Source: Flavimobilis massiliensis
Lineage (GTDB): Bacteria > Actinomycetota > Actinomycetes > Actinomycetales > Cellulomonadaceae
DNA: 64,000 nucleotides
NCBI RefSeq assembly: GCF_900240335.1
Contig: NZ_LT964979.1
Location: 2,914,001 to 2,978,000 of the forward strand
Direction: 5' to 3'
In this document: positions 8,029 through 17,997 of the stretch, piece after piece
How the letters are laid out: the number at the start of each line of letters is the position of its first letter
Position numbering within the stretch: the first letter of the stretch is position 1
Position numbers and translations under genes: made by a program
The notes under the pieces: model-generated
Databases searched by the model: none
Told to the model about the DNA's origin: nothing
The model's input: only the letters and a program-made list of their open reading frames with translations

Positions 8029-9057
8029 ATGACTGACCCGAACAAGCCCGCCGCGCACGAGAACCTCCAGACCCCGAGCCCGGGCATCGGGGGCGTCGAG
8101 CCCGTCGTCGCAGGCACCGACCTCGACGTCGAGAAGGCAGCGCCCGACTCCACACAGAAGTCGTACTCGCAGGGCCAACTCGTCCTGCGTCGCTTCCTGC
8201 GCCACAAGGGCGCGATGACCTCACTCGTCATCCTCCTCTTCATCGTCGTCGTCGCCTACTCCTCGATCGGGTTCGGACCCTTCCCCGGCTGGTGGGACAA
8301 GGACTTTGCCAAGGCCGCTGACGTCGTCAACGGCGGCCGGCCCACGCTCCAGCTGTGGCCCTTCAGCCTCGGCGAACACCCGTTCGGCCAGGACGACACG
8401 GGCAAGGACTACTTCGCCCTCGCGATGCGCGGGACGCAGATCTCGATCCTCATCGCGCTCACCGTCGGCCTCGGCTCGACGCTCATCGGCACGCTCATCG
8501 GCGGGATCGCCGGCTATTTCCGTGGCTGGGTCGAGTCGGTGCTCATGCGCCTCACCGACCTCGTCATCGTCATCCCGCTGCTCGTGCTCGCCGCGGTCCT
8601 CGGCAAGATCGCCGGTCAGTGGGGTGCGGCAGGCCTCGCCGTCGTCCTCGCCCTCGTGACCTGGACGGGCCTCGCACGACTCGTGCGCGGCGAGGTGCTC
8701 TCCCTGCGCGAGCGCGAGTTCGTCGCCTCCGCCCTCGCGATCGGTGCATCTCCGCGCCGCATCATCTTCAAGCACATCCTGCCGAACACGGTCGGGGTCA
8801 TCATCGTCTCCGCGACCCTCGCGATCGCCTCGGCGATCCTCCTCGAGACGTCGCTCAGCTTCCTGAGCTACGGAGTCCAGCCGCCGGACGTGTCGCTCGG
8901 CACGCTCATCTCGACGTACCAGGGTGCGTTCTCGACGCGGCCGTGGCTCTTCTGGTGGCCCGGCATGCTGATCCTCGCGATCGCGCTGTGCGTGAACTTC
9001 ATCGGTGACGGGCTGCGCGACGCGTTCGACCCGCGCCAGAACAGGAGCAAGGACTGA
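8029..9057 (+). CDS. ABC peptide transporter permease, DppC type
   Basis: A 342-residue permease. A cytoplasmic N-terminal tail of about 60 residues precedes the OppC N-terminal helix (HKGAMTSLVILLFIVVV). The family sequence GQDDTGKDYFALAMRGTQIS comes before the core helices, and the EAA loop REFVASALAIGASPRRII lies near residue 235. It pairs with the DppB-type subunit to form the membrane channel. Its TGA overlaps the ATG of the ATPase gene by one base (TGATG). Confidence 0.92.
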   Translation: MTDPNKPAAHENLQTPSPGIGGVEPVVAGTDLDVEKAAPDSTQKSYSQGQLVLRRFLRHKGAMTSLVILLFIVVVAYSSIGFGPFPGWWDKDFAKAADVVNGGRPTLQLWPFSLGEHPFGQDDTGKDYFALAMRGTQISILIALTVGLGSTLIGTLIGGIAGYFRGWVESVLMRLTDLVIVIPLLVLAAVLGKIAGQWGAAGLAVVLALVTWTGLARLVRGEVLSLREREFVASALAIGASPRRIIFKHILPNTVGVIIVSATLAIASAILLETSLSFLSYGVQPPDVSLGTLISTYQGAFSTRPWLFWWPGMLILAIALCVNFIGDGLRDAFDPRQNRSKD

Positions 9058-10781
9058 TGAGCGTCGACACCACCCAGGACCCGGTCCTCTCATTCACCGA
9101 CCTCGACGTCAAGTTCCGCACCGAGTTCGGTTCCGTCCACGCGGTCAAGGGCATCAGCCTCGAGGTCCGCCCGGGCGAGGTCCTCGCCCTCGTCGGCGAG
9201 TCCGGCTCGGGCAAGTCCGTGACGTCGATGACGGCGCTCGGCCTCCTGCCGGGCAACGCTCGGATCTCCGGTCGCGTCACCGTCGGCGACAAGGTCGTCG
9301 GCGAGCTCGACGACGCCGCGCTGCGCCGCATGCGCGGCAACGACATCGCCATGGTCTTCCAGGAGCCCATGACGGCACTCAACCCCGTCCTGACGATCGG
9401 GTCGCAGCTCACCGAGTCGCTCGAGCTCCACGACGTCGCGCACGGCAAGGAGGCCGACGTCCGCGCGGTCGAGCTCCTCCGCATGGTCGGCATCCCCGAG
9501 CCCGAGCGCCGCGTCACGCAGTTCCCCCACGAACTCTCGGGCGGTCAGCGTCAGCGCGTCGTCATCGCCATGGCGCTCGCATGTGACCCGCAGGTCATCG
9601 TCGCCGACGAGCCCACGACGGCGCTCGACGTCACGGTTCAGGCCGACATCCTCGACCTCCTGCGGTCGCTCAAGGAGAAGCTCGACACCGGCATCCTCCT
9701 CATCACCCACAACATGGGTGTCGTCGCCGACATGGCAGACCGCGTCGCGGTCATGCTCAAGGGCGAGATCGTCGAGGAGGGGACGGCCGACGAGGTCCTC
9801 AACCACGCGCAGCACCCGTACACGAAGCGTCTGCTCGCCGCCGTGCCGCACCTCGGTCAGGGCCCCGAGCAGTTCGGCATCGCCGTGCCCGGCGCGCCCG
9901 CGGAGGCGAGCGCCGAGGCCGAGAAGCCCGCGCTCGCGCTCGACGTGCGCAACCTCGTCGTCGAGTACCAGCGGCTCGGCAAAACGCCGTTCCGTGCCGT
10001 CGACGACGTCTCGTTCCACGTCGCCCCGGGCGAGATCGTCGGCCTTGTCGGCGAGTCCGGCTCGGGCAAGTCCACGATCGCGCGCTGCGCCCTCGGGCTC
10101 ATCCCGGCGGCCGGTGGCGAGGTCGAGATCTTCGGCACCGACCTCTACCGTGCGCACGGCAAGGCCGAGAAGGCGATCCGCCGGCGTGTGGGCGTCGTCT
10201 TCCAGGACCCGGCGTCGTCGCTCAACCCGCGCTTCCCCATCGGCGACTGCATCGCGGAGCCGCTCGTCGTCCACAAGGTCGGCAACCGCAAGAGTCAGCT
10301 CGCACGTGTCAGGGAGCTGCTCGACGCGGTCGAGCTGCCGCGCGACGTCATCAACCGCTACCCGCACGAGCTCTCGGGCGGTCAGCGTCAGCGCGTGAGC
10401 ATCGCGCGCGCCCTGACGCTCGACCCGCAGCTGCTCGTCGCCGACGAGCCGACGAGCGCGCTCGACGTCTCCGTGCAGGCGCAGGTGCTCAAGATGTTCC
10501 TCGCGCTGCAGGAGCGGTACCAGTTCGGCTGCATCTTCGTGAGCCACGACCTCGCGGTCATCGACATGCTCGCGGACCGCGTCGTCGTCCTCCAGAACGG
10601 CAAGATCGTCGAGCAGGGCCCGCGCGAGGACGTCCTCGGGCACCCGCGCGAGGAGTACACGCGCCGCCTCATCGCCGCCGCGCCCGTCCCGGAGCCGGGC
10701 GAGCAGCGTCGGCGTCGCGAGGAGCGCCACGCGCTCCTCGCCGAGCTGGGCGACCAGGTCGCCGAGCTCAAGGTCGACTGA
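9057..10781 (+). CDS. Fused dual ATP-binding protein (DppD-DppF) of peptide importer
   Basis: A 574-residue protein with two complete ABC ATPase domains in one chain. Each has a Walker A (GESGSGKS near residues 45 and 335), an ABC signature (LSGGQRQR near 160 and 440) and a Walker B (VADEPT). Each domain ends with the oligopeptide-type C-terminal segment (HPYTKRLLAAVPH and REEYTRRLIAA). One gene therefore supplies both ATPases of the importer. Such fusions are common in actinobacteria. A start codon overlap with the permease indicates translational coupling. Confidence 0.93.
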   Translation: MSVDTTQDPVLSFTDLDVKFRTEFGSVHAVKGISLEVRPGEVLALVGESGSGKSVTSMTALGLLPGNARISGRVTVGDKVVGELDDAALRRMRGNDIAMVFQEPMTALNPVLTIGSQLTESLELHDVAHGKEADVRAVELLRMVGIPEPERRVTQFPHELSGGQRQRVVIAMALACDPQVIVADEPTTALDVTVQADILDLLRSLKEKLDTGILLITHNMGVVADMADRVAVMLKGEIVEEGTADEVLNHAQHPYTKRLLAAVPHLGQGPEQFGIAVPGAPAEASAEAEKPALALDVRNLVVEYQRLGKTPFRAVDDVSFHVAPGEIVGLVGESGSGKSTIARCALGLIPAAGGEVEIFGTDLYRAHGKAEKAIRRRVGVVFQDPASSLNPRFPIGDCIAEPLVVHKVGNRKSQLARVRELLDAVELPRDVINRYPHELSGGQRQRVSIARALTLDPQLLVADEPTSALDVSVQAQVLKMFLALQERYQFGCIFVSHDLAVIDMLADRVVVLQNGKIVEQGPREDVLGHPREEYTRRLIAAAPVPEPGEQRRRREERHALLAELGDQVAELKVD

Positions 10782-10786
10782 GGGAC

Positions 10787-13510
10787 ATGACGGGCCTCGC
10801 GAGGCTCGCGGGTCGTCGCGCTGCGGCGGCCCGCGGGCCTCTCGTCGCGCTCGGGGTCCTTGCGGCGCTCGTCGTCGCGTGCGTCGTCGGCGTGCTCGGC
10901 CAGGTCGAGCAGGGCGTCCGCGACGTCGTGCGAGACTCCGCGGCACTCAACGGCGACGGCGGCAGGCTCGTCCTGCGGACGCGCCTGCTCGCCGACGCCG
11001 CCACGCAGGACCGCACGGTCCGGGACCTCGTCGGGGACGCGACCCGCGGCGCACGGACCGTCGTCGAGCGTGCGCAGTCGCCCGACGCCGCTGACACCCC
11101 CTTCGTCACGTGGACGGTGTCGGTCGACAGGGCGACCGTCGAGCCCGACGACGTCGAGCGGCTCGCGGGCGGCCTCGGAGCGCTCGAGGCCGCGTTCAAG
11201 GCGTCCGACGCGCAGTCCCGTGGCGTCGTCGTCAGCGGAGGGCTCGTCGCGACGACGACGAGCCTCGCCGCGCGTGTCGGCGCGTTCCGGCAGGTCGCGA
11301 TCGTTCCCGTGCTCGTGCTCGGGGTCGTGGGTGCCGTCGGGCTCGGGCGGGTCGCGCGCCAGCTCGTCGCCGGACGTCGGCCCGAGGACGCGCTCCTAGC
11401 GTCCCGCGGCGTGAGCGGGCGCCAGCTCCGCGCGCTTGCCGGGCTCGAGACGGGAGCGGTCACGACGCTCGGCGCGGCTCTCGGCGGAGGCGCCGCCTAT
11501 GCGCTGCTCGCCGCGACGACCGGAGCCGTCGCCGGACTCGGTCCACGTGCCCTCGTCGCGGGCGCCGTCACGGTGCTCGTCGCGACCGTGACGACGACCG
11601 TCCTGGCGGGACGGCAGCTCGACGACATCGTGCGTGCCGAGCCGCGCGGGAGCGTCGCCGCCGGCCCCGTCGTCACTGCCGCCGGGCTTGCCGTGCTCGC
11701 CGTCGCCGCGGGGTGGCGCCTCGCGGTCGCGGGGGAGGGCACGCCCGACGTGCTCGCGGTGAGCGCCCCCGGCGTGCTGCTCGTCGTCCTCGTGCTGCTC
11801 GGCGTCCAGGCGACCGGTCCGGCGTTCGGGCTTCTCGCGCGGCGCGCGGCCCGGGGCCGCGGACTCGATCGCGTCCTCGCGCTCCGCTCCGCGGCGCGTC
11901 GACACGGGGTGAGGCTTCCTGCTCTCGTCGTCGGTCTCGCCGCCGGGACGCTCGTGCTCGCGAGCAGCTTCGGGGCGTCCGTGACGCTCGGTGGTGCCAG
12001 GCTCGCGACGCTCGCCGCAGGCGCCGACGTCCGGGTCACGGTCGCGTCGAGCGGACCCGTGACGGCCGCCGACGTCGACCGCGCGCCCGGTACGGCCGCT
12101 GGCGCGGTCGCGGGCGCGGCCGTCGTCGTGCGGCCCGGGAGCGTCGGCTCCGACGAGGTCACCGTCGTCGCAGCCCGCCCGGGCGACCTCGAGGCCGTCC
12201 TGCGTGACGGCGCGGGCCTCACGGATGCGCTCGCCGGAGGACCGCACCTCGGCGGCCCCGCGGTCGGCGAGGGCGGTCTCACCGTGCCCGTGCACGCCCG
12301 GCTCGACCTTCCGGGCCCGCTCGAGGAGGGCTTCAGCACCGAGAACCTCTCGCTCCGCGTCACCGGCAGCGCGTGGTTCGTCGACACCGACGGACGGTGG
12401 GCATTCGTGAGGGCGGACGGCGTCGAGCTCGAGGCCGTCGGCGCGGAAGCGTCGGGCACGCTGCGCCTCGAGGCGCCCGACCCGGGGCCGTGGCACGTGG
12501 TCGCTCTCGATGTCGCGGCCGACGACGTCCTCCACAGCGGCTCGTCCGACGACGCGAGCCTCGCCGGAGCGGGCGGCGCCATCACCGTCGAGGTCGGCGC
12601 GGTGACGGGGGCCGACGGGCCCGCCGGGCCGCCGACATGGGAGCGCGAGCCTGCCTGGACCCCAGCGGACGAGGTCCCCGCAGGCACGTCCCTGCGCTGG
12701 GTCGCACCCGGAGGGGCCACGGACCCCGCGGCGCCGGTCCTGCCCGGCGTCATCGACACGACGCTCGCCCGTGCGCTCGACCTCGCCGTCGGCGGGACCC
12801 TCCCCGTGACCGTCGCCGGGACGACCGTCGACGTCCGCGTGGGCGAGATCCGCGACACCGTGCCGGGCGCGCCCGCACCCGCGGTGCTCGTCGACGCCGA
12901 CGCTCTGCGCACGGCTCAGGTCGCGGCGGGCGGCGCCGCGCTGCGCTCCGAGGAGGTCTGGCTCCGCGCCGACGCGCCCGACGAGACCGCGGCCGCGGCT
13001 GCCAGCGAGCTCGCCGCCGACCTCGTCGCGGCCGGATCCTGGGGCACGACGCACGACGACGTCGCCACCGTCGCCGAGCCCCGCGGTACCGACGTGCCCG
13101 CCGCGTTCTGGACCGCCGGCCTCGCGACCGTGCTGCTCGCGCTCGCCGGGCTGCGTTCGACGACGGCGGCGCAGGCGGCCACCCGCGCGGGGGAGACCGT
13201 CGCGCTCCGGGCACTCGGGCTCGACGGCCGGCGCCAAGGGCGGCTGCGGACGGCCGAGGCCGCCTGGGTGCTCGGCGCGGGCACTGTCGTCGGCCTCGCT
13301 GTGGGGGCGGTCGTTGCGCTCGTCGCGACGCCCGTGCTCGTGCGGGCAGCGACGGGGAGCGTCGGCACGATGCCCCTCGCGTTCGACGTCCCGCCGCTGC
13401 TCGCGGGTCTGGCTGTGCTCGCCGCGGGAGCCGCCGGGCTCGTCGCGCTCCACGCCCGGACCGTCGTGCGGCAGGCCGAGGACCGCGACCTGCGGGAGGT
13501 GTCGGCATGA
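10787..13510 (+). CDS. FtsX/MacB-type ABC transporter permease (large)
   Basis: A 907-residue membrane protein beginning five bases after the importer ATPase stop. One N-terminal helix, a periplasmic-type domain and repeated groups of helices (about residues 160-400 and 765-895) follow the FtsX-like layout, with a large extracytoplasmic domain between. Ala, Val and Gly dominate. It lacks an ATPase of its own and likely works with the paired permease and the two ATPases downstream. Such four-gene clusters are linked in the family with export of lipoproteins or antimicrobial peptides; the cargo is unknown. It overlaps the next gene as ATGA. Confidence 0.8.
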   Translation: MTGLARLAGRRAAAARGPLVALGVLAALVVACVVGVLGQVEQGVRDVVRDSAALNGDGGRLVLRTRLLADAATQDRTVRDLVGDATRGARTVVERAQSPDAADTPFVTWTVSVDRATVEPDDVERLAGGLGALEAAFKASDAQSRGVVVSGGLVATTTSLAARVGAFRQVAIVPVLVLGVVGAVGLGRVARQLVAGRRPEDALLASRGVSGRQLRALAGLETGAVTTLGAALGGGAAYALLAATTGAVAGLGPRALVAGAVTVLVATVTTTVLAGRQLDDIVRAEPRGSVAAGPVVTAAGLAVLAVAAGWRLAVAGEGTPDVLAVSAPGVLLVVLVLLGVQATGPAFGLLARRAARGRGLDRVLALRSAARRHGVRLPALVVGLAAGTLVLASSFGASVTLGGARLATLAAGADVRVTVASSGPVTAADVDRAPGTAAGAVAGAAVVVRPGSVGSDEVTVVAARPGDLEAVLRDGAGLTDALAGGPHLGGPAVGEGGLTVPVHARLDLPGPLEEGFSTENLSLRVTGSAWFVDTDGRWAFVRADGVELEAVGAEASGTLRLEAPDPGPWHVVALDVAADDVLHSGSSDDASLAGAGGAITVEVGAVTGADGPAGPPTWEREPAWTPADEVPAGTSLRWVAPGGATDPAAPVLPGVIDTTLARALDLAVGGTLPVTVAGTTVDVRVGEIRDTVPGAPAPAVLVDADALRTAQVAAGGAALRSEEVWLRADAPDETAAAAASELAADLVAAGSWGTTHDDVATVAEPRGTDVPAAFWTAGLATVLLALAGLRSTTAAQAATRAGETVALRALGLDGRRQGRLRTAEAAWVLGAGTVVGLAVGAVVALVATPVLVRAATGSVGTMPLAFDVPPLLAGLAVLAAGAAGLVALHARTVVRQAEDRDLREVSA

Positions 13511-16176
13511 GCCACATGTCCTCGCGTGCATCGCTCCTCGTCCGCAGCCTGCGCCACCGCGTCGGCGCAGGCGTCGTCGTTGCGCTCGTCGCCCTCCTCG
13601 GCGCCGGCGTCGTCACTCTCTGGCCCCGCGGCGTCGCCGCGATGGAGGCCGAGGTCGTCGGAGCCCGGGTCGGAACGTCCACGGACCTCGCACGCGACCT
13701 CACCGTACGGACGTCGAGCTGGGCGTTCGACGAGGCCGAGGCGTCCGGCCTCGAGGGCACCATGCAGCGGGTCCTCGGTCCCGCGCAGGCGTATCTCCTC
13801 GCGCTGCGGGACGCGATCCCCGAGCCGGCACGACGCCTCGTCGGCGAACCTCAGGTGCGGCTGTCCGACGCGACCGACCCGCTCGCGCAGGTCGCCGACG
13901 GTCCCGGGTCCGACGTCCGCTTCCCCGAGCTCGTCCGCGTGGCTGCCCCGGGCTTCCTCGAGCGCGTCCGGCTCGTCGAGGGGCGCGTCCCGAGCGACGC
14001 CGTGCCGCGTCCGGGAGAGCCCACCGAGACGCTCGTCTCGGCCGACGGCGCGGCGCGGCTCGGGTGGGACGTCGGCGAGGTCCGCGGTGCGACCCTCAGC
14101 GACGGTGGGTACACCCTCGTCGGGACGTACGAGGTCCTCGACCCGTCCGACGGCTACTGGCTCCACACGCCCGCGGGCGCCGGGCCCGCGGTCCTCGAGG
14201 ACCTCGACAGGGGAGTGACGGTCCGGGTCCTCGGCATCGTCGACCCCGAGGTCCTCGCGATGACGGCGGCGCGACCCGTGCTCGACGCATGGTTCCCCGT
14301 GAGCGGCGAGGGAGTCGCCGACCCGACGACGGTCGCGGCGCAGCTGCGCGCGGCGGCGGCGTCCGCGTCCGCCGACCTCGGGGGCGTGCGCTTCTCGACG
14401 GGCATGCCCGACCTCCTCGACGGCGTGGTCGCCGACGTCGCGACGTCGCGCACGCTCGCCTCGTTCGCGCTCGCCGGCCCGCTCGCGGCCCTCGCGCTCG
14501 CACTCGGCGTCGGCACGCAGGGACTCGTCGCACGGCGGCGCGAGGATGCTGCGCTCGCGCGGGCCCGCGGTGCGTCAGGGCTCCAGGTGCGCGGCCTCGC
14601 AGCGCTGCAGACCTGGTGCGTCGCGCTGCCCGCGGCCGCCCTCGGCGCGGCCGCTGCCGCGGCTCTCGGCAGCGGTGTCGGACCGGGCGCGCCGGGCGAC
14701 CTGCTCGGTGCGGTGCTCGTCGGGACCGCCCCCGGCCTGCTCGCCGCCGCGCTCGTCGCCCCGCCCCGGGCGTCCGTCGCACGCACGAGGATCGTGCGTG
14801 CGCTGCGGGTCACGGGAGCCGTCGTGCTCGTCGTCGCGGCCGCCGTCGTCACCGTGCTCGCCCTCGTCGGGAGGCTCCCGTCCGACGATCCGCTCGTCGT
14901 CGCGCTGCCCGCGCTCCTTGCCGCCGCGACCGCCGTCCTCGTCGTCGCGCTCGTCCGGCCGCTGCTCGGCCTGCTCGTCGCGGCCGCCCGCCGGCGTCCG
15001 GGGCCGGGAGCGCTCGTCGGCCTCGCCCGCGCGGCGCGCGGCCGGCCGGGCGTCGTCGCGGGGATCCTCGCGCTCGTCGTCGGGACGGGCGTCGTCGTCC
15101 AGGCGACCGCGCTCCTCACGACGGTGCGCGCGGGCGCGGCCGACGGCGCGTGGCAGGCGACCGGGGCAGACCTCCGGCTCTCCGGGCCACGCATGACGCC
15201 CGAGCTCGTCGCCCAGGTCGAGGCCGTCGACGGTGTGCGGCTCGCGGTCGCCGCCGAGGTCGTCACCCCGGCCGACCTGCGCCGTGGTGCGTCGGGCGCG
15301 AACGTCGAGCTGCTCGCGGTCGACACCGCCCGGCGCGCCCGCCGCGACGCCGCGGGCTACCGTCACGCGCTGCCCGACGGCCTCACGACGGCGGACGGTC
15401 CCGTGCCGGTCGTCGTCTCGACGTCCGTCCGGGCCGACACGGGCGGAGCGCTGCCCGACGGCACGACGCTCCAGGTCGACGGCCTGCGGCTCCCCGTCGT
15501 CGAGGCCGCGTCACGCGACGTCGTCGCAGGTCTTGGACGCGGCTCGCGGTGGATCCTCGCCGACACGGGCGCGCTCGCCGCCCACGGCCTCACCCGCTCG
15601 GCCCCGGCCGTCCTCCTCGTCGACGTCGAGGACTCGCTCGACGTCGCGGCCGTCACCGCCCTCGGCGACCGCCTCGCGGAGATCGTCGGGACGGGCGACG
15701 TCCGCTCGTTCGCCCCCGTGCGCGACGCCCGCCTCGCCGACCCGACCGTCGCGTGGCTCGTCCGCGGCGTCCTCGTCGGCGCCGGTGTCGCGGTGCTCGC
15801 GGTCCTCGCGGCGCTCGTCGCCGCGCTCGCCGCCGCCGCCCCGGTGCGCCGACGCACGCTCGCGACCCTCCGCAGCGTCGGCGCGAGCACACGCGACGTG
15901 AGGGCCGCCGTCGCGGCCGAGCTCACCGGCTGGGTCGTCCTTGGCGTCGTCGTCGGCGCCGCGCTCGGCCTCGGCCTCACGCTCGTCGCCGTCGGCGTCG
16001 TCGACCTGCCGACGTTCCTCGCGGCGCGCGAGGTCCCGCCGCGCGTCGACCTCCTCGCGCTCGGCGTCGTCGTCGGCGCGGTCGCCGCCGCCGTCGCGGC
16101 CGCGACGTTCCTCACCGTGCGTGGCGGGGACCACCGCGCACGCGACGCCGCCCTGCTCGCCGAGGAAGAGGGATGA
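13507..16176 (+). CDS. Second FtsX/MacB-type ABC transporter permease
   Basis: An 889-residue protein starting at the ATG that overlaps the previous stop. An N-terminal helix (VGAGVVVALVALLGAGVVTLW) precedes an extracytoplasmic domain. FtsX-type helix bundles lie near residues 310-500 and 745-875; the last contains RRRTLATLRSVGASTRDVR, the usual cytoplasmic coupling segment of FtsX domains. It resembles the upstream permease in layout but not closely in sequence, suggesting a heterodimeric exporter. The ATG at 13507 is preferred because longer upstream frames are shadows of the previous gene. Confidence 0.8.
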   Translation: MSHMSSRASLLVRSLRHRVGAGVVVALVALLGAGVVTLWPRGVAAMEAEVVGARVGTSTDLARDLTVRTSSWAFDEAEASGLEGTMQRVLGPAQAYLLALRDAIPEPARRLVGEPQVRLSDATDPLAQVADGPGSDVRFPELVRVAAPGFLERVRLVEGRVPSDAVPRPGEPTETLVSADGAARLGWDVGEVRGATLSDGGYTLVGTYEVLDPSDGYWLHTPAGAGPAVLEDLDRGVTVRVLGIVDPEVLAMTAARPVLDAWFPVSGEGVADPTTVAAQLRAAAASASADLGGVRFSTGMPDLLDGVVADVATSRTLASFALAGPLAALALALGVGTQGLVARRREDAALARARGASGLQVRGLAALQTWCVALPAAALGAAAAAALGSGVGPGAPGDLLGAVLVGTAPGLLAAALVAPPRASVARTRIVRALRVTGAVVLVVAAAVVTVLALVGRLPSDDPLVVALPALLAAATAVLVVALVRPLLGLLVAAARRRPGPGALVGLARAARGRPGVVAGILALVVGTGVVVQATALLTTVRAGAADGAWQATGADLRLSGPRMTPELVAQVEAVDGVRLAVAAEVVTPADLRRGASGANVELLAVDTARRARRDAAGYRHALPDGLTTADGPVPVVVSTSVRADTGGALPDGTTLQVDGLRLPVVEAASRDVVAGLGRGSRWILADTGALAAHGLTRSAPAVLLVDVEDSLDVAAVTALGDRLAEIVGTGDVRSFAPVRDARLADPTVAWLVRGVLVGAGVAVLAVLAALVAALAAAAPVRRRTLATLRSVGASTRDVRAAVAAELTGWVVLGVVVGAALGLGLTLVAVGVVDLPTFLAAREVPPRVDLLALGVVVGAVAAAVAAATFLTVRGGDHRARDAALLAEEEG

Positions 16177-16210
16177 CCGCCATGACCGTCCGCACCGCCG
16201 AGGAGGCACC

Positions 16211-17227
16211 ATGACCGCCGTCTGGGACGAGGCCCGCACCGACGAGACCGAGCCCGACATCCTCTGCCGCGACCTCGTGCGCATCTTCGTCACCGAGGGC
16301 GTCGAGGTGCAGGCCCTCCAGGGCCTCACGCTGCGCGTCGAGCGCGGCGAGGTCGTCGCGCTCGTCGGAGCCTCCGGCTCCGGCAAGTCGACGCTCCTGT
16401 CGATCCTCTCGGGCCTCGACCGCCCGACGGGCGGTGCGGCACGCGTCGCCGGCCAGGACCTCGTCGCGATGACCCGCGCCGAGCGCGTCGCCTTCCAGCG
16501 GCACCGCGTCGGGTTCGTCTGGCAGCAGACCGCGCGCAACCTCCTGCCGTACCTCACGGCCACGCAGAACGTCGTCGTCCCCATGGCCCTCGCGGGGACG
16601 CCGCGGCGGACCGCGGCCCGCGCCGCACGGGCTGCGGAGCTCCTCGCGCTGCTTGGCGTCACGCACGTCGCCGACCGGCTGCCCGCGCACATGTCCGGCG
16701 GCGAGCAGCAGCGCGTCGCGATCGCGGTCGCGCTCGCGAACGACCCCCGCGTCCTCCTCGCCGACGAGCCGACCGGCGAGCTCGACGAGGCGACGAGCGC
16801 CGAGGTCCTCGAGGCGTTCCGCAACGCGAACGCCGAGCTTGGCACGACCGTCCTCGTCGTCACCCACGACCCCGCGGTCGCCGACCACGTCTCCCGCACC
16901 GTCCGCATCCGCGACGGCCGCACGTCCCTCGAGGTGCTGCGCCGGCGCGAGGTCGGCGCCGACGGTGTCGCTCGCGACCTCGTCGAGGAGTTCGCCGTGC
17001 TCGCCCCCGTCGGACGCATGCAGCTGCCGCCCGAGTTCGTCACGCAGCTCGGCCTGCGCGACCGCGTGCGCCTCGACCTCGAGCCCGACCACGTGAGCGT
17101 GTGGCCCGGCACGGGACCGTCGCCCGCCGCACCCCCGAACACCACGTCCCCGACCGCCATGTCCCCGTCGACGTCGGCCGGTGTCAGCCCCGCGGGCCGC
17201 CACGCCGCGACCGAGGAGCAGTCATGA
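16211..17227 (+). CDS. ABC transporter ATP-binding protein (LolD/MacB type)
   Basis: A 338-residue ATPase with Walker A GASGSGKST near residue 57, Q-loop region FVWQQTARNLLPYLTA, signature SGGEQQRVAIA and Walker B VLLADEPTGELD. The LolD/MacB-like spacing fits export partners with FtsX permeases. A C-terminal extension of about 100 residues contains a segment (GRMQLPPEFVTQLGLRDRV) found in actinobacterial members and then a low-complexity Ser/Pro tail. AGGAGG at 16200-16205 marks the ATG at 16211. It overlaps the next ATPase gene as ATGA. Confidence 0.88.
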   Translation: MTAVWDEARTDETEPDILCRDLVRIFVTEGVEVQALQGLTLRVERGEVVALVGASGSGKSTLLSILSGLDRPTGGAARVAGQDLVAMTRAERVAFQRHRVGFVWQQTARNLLPYLTATQNVVVPMALAGTPRRTAARAARAAELLALLGVTHVADRLPAHMSGGEQQRVAIAVALANDPRVLLADEPTGELDEATSAEVLEAFRNANAELGTTVLVVTHDPAVADHVSRTVRIRDGRTSLEVLRRREVGADGVARDLVEEFAVLAPVGRMQLPPEFVTQLGLRDRVRLDLEPDHVSVWPGTGPSPAAPPNTTSPTAMSPSTSAGVSPAGRHAATEEQS

Positions 17228-17862
17228 CCGAGGTGCTGCTGCGCGCGCACGACGTCTCGCGCGAGTTCCGCACGCCAGCGGGCGTCGTTCACGCCGTCGT
17301 CGGGGTGAGCCTCGAGGTCCGCGCGGGCGAGCTCGTCGTCGTCCGCGGACGCTCGGGCGCGGGCAAGACGACGCTCCTCGGCATGCTTGCGGGGGCCGAT
17401 GTCCCCACGTCCGGAGCGGTCGAGCGACCCGCGGGGCCGGGGGAGACGGGCTACGTCATGCAGACCTTCGGGCTCGTCGACGTGCTCTCCGCCGCCGAGA
17501 ACGTCGAGCTGCCGTTGCGCGTCGCGCGCACGCCGTCGGCCGAGCGCGACGAGCGCGTGCGCGACGCGCTCGCGACCGTCGGCCTCGCCCGCCACGGGCA
17601 CCAGCGTCCCGCCGAGCTCTCGGGAGGACAGCGCCAGCGTGTCGCGATCGCCCGTGCGCTCGTCACCCGGCCCCGGCTGCTCGTCGCCGACGAGCCGACG
17701 GGCCAGCTCGACTCGGTAACCGCGGGCGCCGTCATGGACGTCCTGCGGGAGCTCACACGCTCGGGCGGCGTCGCCGCGATCGTTGCGACGCACGACCCGA
17801 TCCTCGTCGAGCGCGCCGACCGCGTGCTCGACCTCCACGACGGGCGCCTCGCGGGCGTCTGA
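17224..17862 (+). CDS. ABC transporter ATP-binding protein, second copy of export operon
   Basis: A 212-residue compact ATPase: Walker A GRSGAGKTT near residue 43, signature LSGGQRQRVAIA, Walker B LVADEPTGQLDS, and H-loop ATHDP. It is the last gene of the exporter operon that starts at 10787. Together with the previous ATPase it would form a heterodimer or serve one permease each. Confidence 0.88.
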   Translation: MTEVLLRAHDVSREFRTPAGVVHAVVGVSLEVRAGELVVVRGRSGAGKTTLLGMLAGADVPTSGAVERPAGPGETGYVMQTFGLVDVLSAAENVELPLRVARTPSAERDERVRDALATVGLARHGHQRPAELSGGQRQRVAIARALVTRPRLLVADEPTGQLDSVTAGAVMDVLRELTRSGGVAAIVATHDPILVERADRVLDLHDGRLAGV

Positions 17863-17997
17863 GTGGCGGCGACCGCCGCGAGGAGGGTCACGTCGTGGAC
17901 GTCACACGGCGCGCCGGGTTGCGCGGGCGTTAGGATGGACCGTTGCGCAGCGGAGATGCGCGCGACACCCCCACCCCCTGACGGAACGGTTACTCCT